Source of the DNA: Saccharothrix coeruleofusca
Lineage (GTDB): Bacteria; Actinomycetota; Actinomycetes; Mycobacteriales; Pseudonocardiaceae
Assembly: GCF_014648515.1 (NCBI RefSeq)
Contig: NZ_BMRG01000013.1
Location: 131,188-195,187, forward strand
Length of the DNA: 64,000 nucleotides
Reading direction: 5' to 3'
Position 1 is the stretch's first letter. Each line of letters opens with the position of its first letter. The position numbers were made by a program, and so were the translations under genes. Under the pieces are notes generated by a model that did not search any database, had not been told where the DNA came from, and saw nothing but the letters and a program-made list of their open reading frames with translations. Below, piece by piece: positions 8,347 through 16,160 of the stretch.

Positions 8347-9891
8347 GTGCCGCGTCGGCGTCACGCCGCCTTGTTGCTGGTGGCCCTCAGCGCGCTGGCC
8401 GCGTGCAGCGCGGGCCCCTCGACGCGCCCGGTGATCGCCGTGCGCGGCGGTGACCAGGAGCAGTCGCAGGCCGCGGCCCCCACCGGGCCGCGCGAGGTCC
8501 CACCGCTGGAGGAGTACCGCTCGACCGGCCTGTCGTGGTCACCGTGCACCGAGGCCACGCGCCTGAGGATGGGCGGCACGGCCCCGCAGGGCGACCAGGA
8601 GTACGAGTGCGCGCGGCTGACCGCGCGGCTGGACGCGCCGAGCAGGCCCGGCCGGGGCAGCCTGGGGCTGGCCGTGCTGCGGGTGGGCAGCGGCACCAGC
8701 GCGCTGGTCGTGGTCGGCGACCCGGACGGCGAGCCGGGCACGCTCAAGGCCGCACGGCTGGCGGCGAGCCTGCCGCCGCAGGTGCTCAGCACGTTCACCC
8801 TGATCGGCATCGACCGGCGCGGCACCGGCAAGTCCGACGGGGTGCGGTGCGTGCCGGACGCGGCGCGCACCGGCATCCTGGAGGCCGACCCGGCCGACGA
8901 GTCCCAGGAGGACCTGCTGGAGTCGCTCGGGCGGGCCAGCCAGGAGTGCGTGCTGGACCTGGAGAACCGGCTCAAGGCGGTCGACTCCTGGCGCACGGCG
9001 GCGGACCTGGAGCAGCTGCGCGAGGCGCTGGGCACCGCGCACCTCAACGCCATCGGCATCGGTGACGGCTCCAAGGTGCTCACCCTCTACGCGAGCCGCT
9101 TCCCCGACCGCGTCGGCCGGATGGTCTTCGACGGCGCGCCGGACCCGACGCTGGACGTGATGGGCGTGGCCGAGGGCCAGGCGGTCGCCGCGGAGCAGGC
9201 GCTCAAGGCGTTCGGCGAGGACTGCGCGGTGCGCCGCTGCCCGCTGGGCGCGGACGCGGGCCAGCGGTTCGCCGCGCTGCTGGACCGGTTGCGCGCCGCC
9301 CCGATCCGGGGGCTGGACTTCGACCTGACGCCGGGCACCGCCACCCAGGCGGTGCTGATCGGCCTGGCCGACCGCTCCCGCTGGCCCGCGCTGGCCGACG
9401 CGCTGGTGGCGGCGGAGTCCGGCGACGCCGGACCGCTGAACGCGTTCGTCGCGCCCCTGGTGCTGGAGCAGGACGAGAGCCCGCCGCGGCTGGACGCGGA
9501 CCTGATCACCACCTGCAACGACACGACGACCCGCGTGCCGCCGGAGCGGGTGGCGGGGCTGACCTCGGACTGGCGGGAGAAGCACCCGGTGTTCGGCGCC
9601 TGGTACGCGCGCGAGCTGCTGCGGTGCGGCCCGTTCCCGGTGCCGCAGGTGCCGAAGCCGCCGCAGCTGACCGGGGCGCCCCCGATCGTCGTGGTGAGCA
9701 CCGCCGCCGACCCGGTGACCCCGCAGGCGGGCACCGAGCGCGCCGCGCAGGCGCTGCCCGCGGGCGTGGTGGTCGGCTGGCAGGGCGGCGGTCACGGCGC
9801 GCTCGGCCAGTCGTCCTGCGCGACCGGGTTGGCGCAGGAGTTCCTGGTCAACGCCAAGGTGCCCACCCACGGCACGCTCTGCCCCCCGTGA
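8347..9891 (+). CDS. TAP-like alpha/beta-hydrolase lipoprotein lacking the Ser nucleophile
   Basis: The 514-residue protein starts with a lipoprotein signal (LSALAAC, Cys20). The body matches the Streptomyces tripeptidyl-aminopeptidase type of alpha/beta hydrolase: GIDRRGTGKSDG oxyanion segment, acid Asp455 in ADPVTP and base His483 in GGGHG. The nucleophile elbow, normally G-x-S-x-G, reads GIGDG at residues 237-241, so Gly239 replaces Ser. The protein may be a non-catalytic binding protein. GTG at 8347 follows AGGGGGA. A strong hairpin terminator follows the stop codon. Confidence 0.82.
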   Translation: MPRRRHAALLLVALSALAACSAGPSTRPVIAVRGGDQEQSQAAAPTGPREVPPLEEYRSTGLSWSPCTEATRLRMGGTAPQGDQEYECARLTARLDAPSRPGRGSLGLAVLRVGSGTSALVVVGDPDGEPGTLKAARLAASLPPQVLSTFTLIGIDRRGTGKSDGVRCVPDAARTGILEADPADESQEDLLESLGRASQECVLDLENRLKAVDSWRTAADLEQLREALGTAHLNAIGIGDGSKVLTLYASRFPDRVGRMVFDGAPDPTLDVMGVAEGQAVAAEQALKAFGEDCAVRRCPLGADAGQRFAALLDRLRAAPIRGLDFDLTPGTATQAVLIGLADRSRWPALADALVAAESGDAGPLNAFVAPLVLEQDESPPRLDADLITTCNDTTTRVPPERVAGLTSDWREKHPVFGAWYARELLRCGPFPVPQVPKPPQLTGAPPIVVVSTAADPVTPQAGTERAAQALPAGVVVGWQGGGHGALGQSSCATGLAQEFLVNAKVPTHGTLCPP

Positions 9892-9894
9892 CGC

Positions 9895-9936
9895 GCGTCG
9901 GCCCCGTGAGCGCTGAAGCGCTCACGGGGCCGACGC
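9895..9936. terminator. Strong 20-bp hairpin terminator
   Basis: A perfect 20-bp stem (left arm begins GCGTCGGCCCCGTGAGCG) with a 2-nt apex lies between the hydrolase gene and the convergent small Cys-rich ORF. It can terminate both strands. Confidence 0.85.
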
Positions 9937-9944
9937 AGCCAGGG

Positions 9945-10046
9945 TCAACAGCTGGAACAGCACCCGCATCCAGGGCCTGTGCAGCCGCCGCAGCAACCGC
10001 AACTACCGGCCTGGGGCTGTTCCACCGTCTCGATCTCCACCGACAT
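9945..10046 (-). CDS. 33-residue eight-cysteine mini-protein
   Basis: A short ORF, ATG at 10046 to TGA at 9945, encodes 33 residues. The first 15 are acidic and Cys-free (MSVEIETVEQPQAGS); the last 18 contain eight Cys at positions 16, 18, 19, 22, 27, 29, 30 and 33, the rest being Gly, Ser, Thr and Pro. GGGGAGG lies 5 nt before the ATG, an excellent ribosome-binding site, and a strong hairpin lies just downstream. The leader-plus-Cys-core layout fits either a metal-binding metallothionein-like protein or a peptide precursor. It lies downstream of, and on the same strand as, the DUF6319 gene. Confidence 0.65.
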   Translation of the reverse strand: MSVEIETVEQPQAGSCGCCGGCTGPGCGCCSSC

Positions 10047-10176
10047 CTCGGCCTCCCCGTGCTCGTGCGGACATCCAGAAGGTATTTCCCCCCTCACCGT
10101 CGGACCTACCGCCGGGCGTGGGAAGCCCCCTCACTCGATCGCGACACCGCAATCAACTGGATGTAGCACCGCGCGT

Positions 10177-10860
10177 TCACGCGGTCAGCTCATCGAGCGC
10201 CCGCTGCGCCGCCTCCAGCTCCGCGCGCAACTGCTCGACCCGCGCCAGGTGGCGCTCCCGCGCGGCGCTGAGCACCGCCTCCACCGCTTCGGCCACCTCG
10301 GGCAGCAGGTGCTTGGCCGCCTGGGCCACCGCGGCCGCCTGGACCGGCGCGTTGCGCAGCGTGCGCTTGCTGCCGGTCTGCACGTCCACGGTCCACTCGC
10401 CCTCCGCCGTGGAGGTCAGCGTCACCGTCACCTCGGCGGGCTTGGCCTGCTTGCGCGCCGGGCGGGCGGGGGCCGGGGCCTGCGCGGGCGCCGCAGCGGG
10501 AGCGGGCTTCGGCTTGGTCACCACCGGCTTGGGCTCCGGGGTGTAGATGTGCTCGATCGGAGCGGGCTCGGCGGGCGCCGGAGCGGGCGGGGGCGCGGGG
10601 GTCCGCTTGCGCGGCGCGGGCTTCTCCAGCGTCAGCTCCGCCGGGGAGAAGGACAGCTCGTCCTTGGCCCCGGTCGGGCGCACCTGGATGAAGTCGCCCT
10701 CGGCGGGCTCGGTGAAGGCGAGCACCTTCGCCGAGCGCCCGGCCTCCACGCCCACCGCCGCGGCGGTGAACCACACCGCGGGTTGGCGGCCCGCGGCCAG
10801 CTCCTCGCGCAGGTGGTCCAGGTCCTGGGGGGACAACGAGTTCTGCTTGGCCTTGGCCAT
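10177..10860 (-). CDS. DUF6319-like protein with Pro/Ala-rich linker
   Basis: The 227-residue protein has an N-terminal domain (about 1-80) with the LREELAAGRQPAVWF and DELSFSPAELTL segments seen in the actinobacterial DUF6319 family. A Pro/Ala/Lys-rich linker follows (about 83-142), then a short domain and a C-terminal coiled coil (about 190-227). No signal peptide or membrane segment is seen. GGAGG precedes the ATG at 10860. It may bind nucleic acid or a partner protein through the basic linker; function is unknown. Confidence 0.65.
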   Translation of the reverse strand: MAKAKQNSLSPQDLDHLREELAAGRQPAVWFTAAAVGVEAGRSAKVLAFTEPAEGDFIQVRPTGAKDELSFSPAELTLEKPAPRKRTPAPPPAPAPAEPAPIEHIYTPEPKPVVTKPKPAPAAAPAQAPAPARPARKQAKPAEVTVTLTSTAEGEWTVDVQTGSKRTLRNAPVQAAAVAQAAKHLLPEVAEAVEAVLSAARERHLARVEQLRAELEAAQRALDELTA

Positions 10861-10903
10861 CGGGCACCTCCACGACTGCGCACACGGTCGCGTGCAGCTT
10901 GCC

Positions 10904-11509
10904 CTATGGCACCGACAACCCGGCCAGCTGCCGGTCGTGCACACGAGCCCACACCCACTGTGCGACCAACGAGCCGGTCAGCGCAAGCAGCATGTCCCAG
11001 TGGGTGTCCCACACATCTCCTTGCGTGCCAAGGAAGTCAGTCGCTGCCTCGCCGCCGATGAGCGCGCCCGCCCACTCGACGAACTCGTAGCACGCGCTGA
11101 TCGCCAGGCAGGTGGCCGAGACGAGGGTGAACGTCCACCCGCCCGGTCGCAGCGGGGTGCGGCGCAGCAGGACCTCGCGCACCACCACCGCCGGGACGAA
11201 GCCCTGCACGAAGTGCGCGAACCTGTCGTAGTGGTTGCGGTCGGTCCACGGCAGCTCGCCCAGCGGCACCTCGGCGTAGGTGTAGTGCGCGCCCAGCGCG
11301 AGCACCAGGGCGTGGCCGAAGAGCAGCCAGTGCGCCAGCCTGGTCAGCGGGAACCGGCGGCGCGTCCACACCAGCAGCGGCAGCCCGATGAGGATGGGGG
11401 CGACCTCCAGCAGCCACGTCGGGTAGCTCTTGGGCCGGATGGCCGACGCCGCCACCGCGACGACGACCAGTGCGACCAGTGCGCGCGTTTCGACAGTCCT
11501 GCGCTCCAT
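10904..11509 (-). CDS. DUF2238 (YjdF-like) membrane protein
   Basis: The 201-residue protein has about six hydrophobic segments and the family's conserved polar motifs between them: ALGAHYTYAEVPLG, RNHYDRFAHFVQGF and the ACYEFVEW...DTHWDM region, whose His, Asp and Glu residues are typical of DUF2238. The start is uncertain: ATG at 11509 gives a sensible N-terminus, and two more in-frame starts lie upstream. The function of the family is unknown. The gene follows the GH81 glucanase on the same strand but is separated from it by a hairpin terminator. Confidence 0.8.
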   Translation of the reverse strand: MERRTVETRALVALVVVAVAASAIRPKSYPTWLLEVAPILIGLPLLVWTRRRFPLTRLAHWLLFGHALVLALGAHYTYAEVPLGELPWTDRNHYDRFAHFVQGFVPAVVVREVLLRRTPLRPGGWTFTLVSATCLAISACYEFVEWAGALIGGEAATDFLGTQGDVWDTHWDMLLALTGSLVAQWVWARVHDRQLAGLSVP

Positions 11510-11560
11510 CGGTCGATCATGCCCGTTCCCGCCGCGCGACACCATGATCCACAAAGGACA

Positions 11561-11595
11561 CGAGGGGCGGGAGGGCAACGCCCTCCCGCCCCTCG
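11561..11595. terminator. Hairpin terminator after the GH81 gene
   Basis: A perfect 16-bp GC stem (CGAGGGGCGGGAGGGC and its complement) with a 3-nt loop lies just downstream of the minus-strand glucanase gene and before the DUF2238 gene. Confidence 0.75.
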
Positions 11596-11607
11596 CGCTC
11601 CGGTCGG

Positions 11608-14370
11608 CTACTGGAAGGTGATCCAGTTGACGTTCACGAAGTCGGCGGGCTGGCCGCTGGTGAACGTCAGGTACACGTCGTGCTTGCCGGTGAGGCCGGA
11701 GATGTTGGCGGGCACCGTCCGCCAGCTCTGCCAGCCGCCGGTGTTACCGATGGCGAAGGAGCCGACCGGGGTGGCCGTGGGGCTGCCGAGGCGGACCTCC
11801 ACCAGACCGCTCACGCCGCCGGCCGCGCCGCTGGCGACCCGCGCGACGAACTGCGTGCCGGTGCGCGTGCCGAAGTCGACCCCCCGGTACAGCGCCCAGT
11901 TGCCGTTGTTGATGGCGGCGATGTTCTGGCCGCCGCCGGTGTCCGAGGTGCCCTCCACGATGAGCCCGTTCTGCTGGTCGAACGACTCGGCCTGGATGGT
12001 GCCGAAGGCGTTGCGGCTGACCGGCGGAGCGGTGGTCGTCGTGGTCGTGGTGGTGGTGGTGGTAGTAGTAGTCGTGGTGGTCGTGGGGTTGACCCCGCCG
12101 GTGCCACCGTCGACCCCGGAGCCTGCCGGGCCGCGCCATGCGGTCGACGAGGCGGGCACGGACAGGGTCTGCCCGTCGGAGAACGTCACCGTGGTCGCCG
12201 CCGTGCCGGGGTTGTAGGCGACGTAGGTGCGGGCGCCGTTCTTGTTCAGCACCGCGTGGGTCGGCACGTTCGCCGTCACCGACACGTCCGGCGTGCCGAA
12301 CGCGCTGAGCGAGGTGATCCAGTGGTGGGCGTGGGCGCGCGAGTCCCCGTCCTCCGGGGCCAGTCCGCCGCCGTAGTTGGCCAGCGCCTGCGCGGGGTCG
12401 GCCAGCGCGAGGAACTGGGTGATGATGTCCTTCCACTCGACCTCGGTGCCGCCGTTGGCCGCGCGCAGCTCGTTGACGTTGCCGATGATGTCGTTCTTCC
12501 ACGCCGCGTGGTACAGCGAGCCGCCGGTGATCGGCAGCATGTTGATGCCGTGGATCTCCTCGGGGTTCGCGGTCCACCACGTGCCGTAGGTGCCGCCCGC
12601 GCCCCAGACGATGCCCAGGGTGTCGTGGCCGTAGGAGGCCGGGAACACCGCGTTGTCCTTGTCGAACCAGTACTGCCCGATCGCCTCTTCCTGCGTGGTG
12701 TGCAGGTAGATGCCCGCGTCGCGCAGGGCGGTGTCACCGGTCGCCTGGCCGAACAGCACCGCGGCGGTGGCGAACATCATCGCCTCGGACGAGGACTCCT
12801 CGTTGTTGCCGTGCGCGAAGCCCGCGTGCCCGGAGGCCCAGCCGTGGCCCGCGTAGGCGTCGAAGTGGCGCAGGAACGGGAAGCGCGTCTCGCCGCGGTC
12901 GTAGTTGTTGGCGTCCTTGACCAGCAGCTTGATCATGCCGCCGTAGCGGGAGTCGGAGGCCCACGCCGGGTCGTGCTGGGCGACCACCGAGGCGGCCAGC
13001 ACGTAGTAGCCGTAGTGGAAGTGGTGGTCGTTGAGCTCGGCGTCGGTGCCGTAGCCCGACTTGTAGCCGATCAGCGTGCCCCACGTCGCGTCGTAGGCGA
13101 AGTGCCGCTCGGTCTCGCCGGGGGAGGCGGTGAGCCAGTCGGTGAGGCGGTCGCGCACCATGCCGATCAGCCGGTCGCGGCCCGCGGTGTAGCCGATCTG
13201 GTTGGCCACGCGGGCCAGCGCGGCCAGCCGCCACAACGCCTTGCCGGTCCAGTAGGTGTCGCTGGCGCCCTTCCACGGGTCGGCCGCGTTGAGCTCCTGG
13301 TCGATCTCCGCGCGCAGCCGGTTCTTGTCCGCGGACGGGGACAGCGGCAGGGCCGGCAGCACACCGTTGAAGGTGCTGCGGGTGGTGAAGGACGCGCCCT
13401 CGCGCAGCCGCATCTCACCGCGCGGCGAGGTGTAGCGGTAGGCGGTCGTGGTGTCGGTGGAGTTGAGCCACTGGTGCCGGTACAGCGCCTGGAGCGTGCC
13501 GGTCTGCGTGCCCTGCTTCGCCGTGGTCGTCGCCGTGTAGGTGGCGGTCATCCGGGCGCTGGCGGAGTCGTAGCTCCAGCTGACCTTCGTGTCGGTGACG
13601 AAGGAGAAGGCGTAGCGCTGGAACAGCGACAGCGCGTCGCGGGAGGGCAGCACGGCCACCGAGAAGAAGCCCGCCGGGGAGGTGGCCTCCGCCGTGCCGA
13701 CCAGCGACCAGGCGGCGGGCGAGAACAGCGCGTAGTCCACGCCGTTGACCGTCACGCCCAGCGTGCCGCCGTTGTTGCTCCACACCGAGGTGGGACCGTT
13801 GAACGCGACCCGCGCGTTGCCACCGGTGGCCTCGGCGTAGACGTACGGGGACCCGTGACCGATGGTCGTGCGCAGGGTGCGCGACCCGTCGGTCCACAGC
13901 GGACTGACCGTCCAGTCCGACCACCCGTCGACCTGCGTGCGCGGCGCGTTCAGGCCGCTGACGCCGACGAACAGGTCGTCGCGGTGCATGAACTCGTAGT
14001 ACCGGCCGTCCGGCGTGATGTTCGGCGACGTCGGGTAGCCCACGCCCAGGCCCTGGGCGGCGGCGTGGAACGTCAGCGGGTGGGCGTACATGTTCTCGGA
14101 GTACGGGTTGGCCGGGTAGCGCTGGAACACCAGCGAGGACCACCAGTCGTTGGTGGGCACCGGCTTCCCGGCCATCCGCGCGGTCACCTTGGGGGTGAGC
14201 GCGGCGCCGTTGCCGTCCGAGGGGCCGACCGTCCCGGCGGGTCGGGAGGCGGCGTAGCTGCCCGCTCCGACGGTGACCGCGTTGGCCGAGCCGGGCAGGG
14301 CGAAGGGGACCGCGGCGGCGGCCACGATGGCGACAGCCAGTGCCGCGAGGCGGGGGCGGATCGAGCGCAC
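11608..14370 (-). CDS. Secreted GH81 endo-beta-1,3-glucanase with C-terminal CBM6
   Basis: The 920-residue protein has an N-terminal signal peptide ending near ALPGSANA. The GH81 domain spans roughly residues 30-740, with PTNDWWSSL early, the ELNDHHFHYGYY segment carrying the catalytic Asp region, and NNEESSSEAMM carrying the catalytic Glu. An 18-residue poly-Thr linker follows, and then a CBM6 beta-sandwich (about 790-920) starting FGTIQAESFD. It probably degrades beta-1,3-glucan of fungal or algal walls outside the cell. GTG at 14370 is chosen because GGAGG lies 5 nt upstream. A LacI-type operator overlaps the promoter region. Confidence 0.92.
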   Translation of the reverse strand: MRSIRPRLAALAVAIVAAAAVPFALPGSANAVTVGAGSYAASRPAGTVGPSDGNGAALTPKVTARMAGKPVPTNDWWSSLVFQRYPANPYSENMYAHPLTFHAAAQGLGVGYPTSPNITPDGRYYEFMHRDDLFVGVSGLNAPRTQVDGWSDWTVSPLWTDGSRTLRTTIGHGSPYVYAEATGGNARVAFNGPTSVWSNNGGTLGVTVNGVDYALFSPAAWSLVGTAEATSPAGFFSVAVLPSRDALSLFQRYAFSFVTDTKVSWSYDSASARMTATYTATTTAKQGTQTGTLQALYRHQWLNSTDTTTAYRYTSPRGEMRLREGASFTTRSTFNGVLPALPLSPSADKNRLRAEIDQELNAADPWKGASDTYWTGKALWRLAALARVANQIGYTAGRDRLIGMVRDRLTDWLTASPGETERHFAYDATWGTLIGYKSGYGTDAELNDHHFHYGYYVLAASVVAQHDPAWASDSRYGGMIKLLVKDANNYDRGETRFPFLRHFDAYAGHGWASGHAGFAHGNNEESSSEAMMFATAAVLFGQATGDTALRDAGIYLHTTQEEAIGQYWFDKDNAVFPASYGHDTLGIVWGAGGTYGTWWTANPEEIHGINMLPITGGSLYHAAWKNDIIGNVNELRAANGGTEVEWKDIITQFLALADPAQALANYGGGLAPEDGDSRAHAHHWITSLSAFGTPDVSVTANVPTHAVLNKNGARTYVAYNPGTAATTVTFSDGQTLSVPASSTAWRGPAGSGVDGGTGGVNPTTTTTTTTTTTTTTTTTTAPPVSRNAFGTIQAESFDQQNGLIVEGTSDTGGGQNIAAINNGNWALYRGVDFGTRTGTQFVARVASGAAGGVSGLVEVRLGSPTATPVGSFAIGNTGGWQSWRTVPANISGLTGKHDVYLTFTSGQPADFVNVNWITFQ
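12031..12084 (-). repeat. Trinucleotide repeat encoding an 18-Thr linker
   Basis: Eighteen consecutive Thr codons (ACC, ACG and ACT on the minus strand) join the GH81 catalytic domain to the CBM6. Runs of identical codons make this stretch prone to slippage, which would change linker length in steps of one residue without breaking the frame. Confidence 0.85.
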
Positions 14371-14387
14371 AGGGACCTCCAGCCAGG

Positions 14388-14415
14388 GCGCTCTCGACTG
14401 TGAGAGCGCTCTCAC
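14388..14415. promoter_or_regulatory. LacI-family (CebR-like) operator upstream of the glucanase
   Basis: The perfect 16-bp palindrome GTGAGAGCGCTCTCAC at 14400-14415, centred on GCGC, resembles the operators of actinobacterial LacI repressors such as CebR. A second pairing, GCGCTCTC at 14388-14395 with GAGAGCGC at 14402-14409, overlaps it. The position, 18-45 bp before the start codon, fits sugar-inducible repression of the glucanase. Confidence 0.75.
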
Positions 14416-14454
14416 GGCGTGAACGGTAAACCGAGCTTTGCTCGATGTCTACGC

Positions 14455-14661
14455 TCAGCCCTCGGCTTCGACCACGCGCAGGTGGTACTCGCAGCCGTAC
14501 TCCACCGCGTACCTCAGGTCGTAGTGGTGCACGATCTTGGGACCTTCGTGCAGGTGGACATGGGTGAGCGTCGTCTTCGGCTCCTCCTGGGGACGGTCGA
14601 AGGAGTCGACCCGCCCGTCCAGCGGGCCGCCGACGAAGCGCACCACGTAAGCGTGCGTCAT
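14455..14661 (-). CDS. Small hypothetical protein
   Basis: The 68-residue protein contains VRFVGGPLDGRVDSF, a Gly-Gly-Pro-Leu-Asp-Gly motif found in several small phage and actinobacterial proteins, then a His-rich middle and an EYHLRVVE end. GGGAGG lies 7 nt before the ATG at 14661, so translation is likely. It has no signal or membrane segment. Function unknown. Confidence 0.6.
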   Translation of the reverse strand: MTHAYVVRFVGGPLDGRVDSFDRPQEEPKTTLTHVHLHEGPKIVHHYDLRYAVEYGCEYHLRVVEAEG

Positions 14662-15295
14662 CCTCCGACCTCCCTCTCCCGACGTCACCACCCATGGTAC
14701 GAGAGGCCCAGCGTGGTTGCCCCGAGCTGCGGAAACTACTAGCCGGTCGGAGCAGCACCGAACCAACCCGGACGAGCACGGACCACGACGTCCCGCCAGT
14801 CGACGCACCTACTCGTCGTCCCATTCCCGCATGTTCCGCGTGACCTCCAAGCCAGGCATACACGATCGAAGTAACGCGACCGATCAGGCGCGGCCGGTCG
14901 ATAGGCCATCTGGCACACTGTCGCCGCCCGGCTTGACTGTCCGCAATGGACTGGCAGTCACCTCGGGTTAACGTTCAGCGACAGCAATGGGCTCTTCACG
15001 ATGAGAACAGCCCTCGCATTCACGGAGGACGCATGATCCGGGTTTCAGGTGGAGAGCACGTCGGCGGCGAGAGCGGCGACAAGTAACCTTCTCAATGCGC
15101 TCGCCGTATCCGCAGAAAAGCGGATCGACTATTCCACGTCACGCACCCAAGACATGGGTTTCATGCGTTTCCCGTATGACCGGAACGCACGGTCGACATT
15201 GTCCGCCCGCCCGACCCCTGTTTCAGTGACGGATCCGGCGCCGTTCCGCCGCACGGAGATCCCGTCGCGGACCGGCGCCGGTCAGGGAGAACGGG
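14662..15295. other. 634-bp region without a clear gene
   Basis: The stretch is lower in GC than its surroundings and has stops in all frames. A TTGACT hexamer near 14934 could be a -35 box, and one short ORF with a good ribosome-binding site lies at 15033-15086. Otherwise nothing recognisable was found; it may hold promoters for the divergent genes or the remains of a decayed gene. Confidence 0.5.
15033..15086 (+). CDS. Possible 17-residue peptide
   Basis: ATG at 15033 is preceded by GGAGG at a 4-nt spacing and opens a frame of 17 codons ending in TAA. The product is Gly/Glu-rich (MIRVSGGEHVGG...). Only the ribosome-binding site supports it; conservation would be needed to believe it. Confidence 0.2.
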   Translation: MIRVSGGEHVGGESGDK

Positions 15296-16159
15296 ATGCC
15301 GCGCAGATTCACGTCCTACCTCGATGCCCAGCTCGCCGACGCGACGGTCAGCGGCCTGCTCAGCGCGACGCTCGGCATCCTGGGATTCGGCAGTGTCCTC
15401 AGCGCCGCCTTCGGATCCACGGCGGTGAAGGCCGCCGGTCTGGTCATCGGCGTGCTGCACGTGGTCGTCCTCCTCGCCGTCGCCCTCGGCACCCAACGCG
15501 CCCTGCGGCGTGACAACAGCTGGCTGAGAGAACTGCTCACCCACTACACCAACATGATCTACAGCGATTCCGACCCGTTGTGGCGAGTCGACCGATGGGT
15601 CGAGCACGTGCACGTCCAGGACAACGGTGACGCGACCGTGTCCATCACGGTGTGCGCCCTGGCGGAGGCCGACGAACTCCACTTCTTCCGCGTCCGGCTC
15701 GGATCGTTCTGGAAGCAATCCTGGCAGTCACGTCGGAAGGTGGACATCGAAGTCAGCGCGGTGGACGAGGACGACCAGGACGGCCCGCGCTGGAAGCACA
15801 CGGACAACTGGCTGCCCGACGGCCGCCTGGAAGTCCTCGTCCACTTCCAGGACTCCCTTCCCAAGAAGGGTGATGCGGTCCGGCTCAAGCTGCACCTCGA
15901 GTGGCCTGGCAAGGTCGCGCCCCTCATGCGCGGTGAACCGGACGAGTTCGTCGTCCGCTTCGGGCAGCCGCTGGCCCACCTGGAGTACCGGGTGTCCCTG
16001 CCCGCCTGCACGCGCGTCCGGCACTGGCCCATCGGATGCCGAAAGGCGGACGACTTCGCGCTGAAGCTGTCGACCGAGGGCAAGCGGACAGTCATCGCAC
16101 TGACCGCCGAGGACATCGACGCCGACCGGCGCGTCGGGATGCGGCTGGACCTGAGGTGA
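15296..16159 (+). CDS. Hypothetical membrane protein with soluble C-terminal domain
   Basis: The 287-residue protein has two hydrophobic helices near residues 17-35 and 43-63, then about 220 soluble residues rich in beta-strand patterns, Trp and acidic patches (VDEDDQDG, KHTDNWLPDGRLEV). The order suggests a membrane-anchored cytoplasmic or extracellular domain; no family was recognised. GGGAGA lies before the ATG. Its stop is 1 bp from that of the convergent LigD-type gene. Single-gene unit with unusual, AT-richer upstream DNA. Confidence 0.65.
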   Translation: MPRRFTSYLDAQLADATVSGLLSATLGILGFGSVLSAAFGSTAVKAAGLVIGVLHVVVLLAVALGTQRALRRDNSWLRELLTHYTNMIYSDSDPLWRVDRWVEHVHVQDNGDATVSITVCALAEADELHFFRVRLGSFWKQSWQSRRKVDIEVSAVDEDDQDGPRWKHTDNWLPDGRLEVLVHFQDSLPKKGDAVRLKLHLEWPGKVAPLMRGEPDEFVVRFGQPLAHLEYRVSLPACTRVRHWPIGCRKADDFALKLSTEGKRTVIALTAEDIDADRRVGMRLDLR

Positions 16160-16160
16160 C

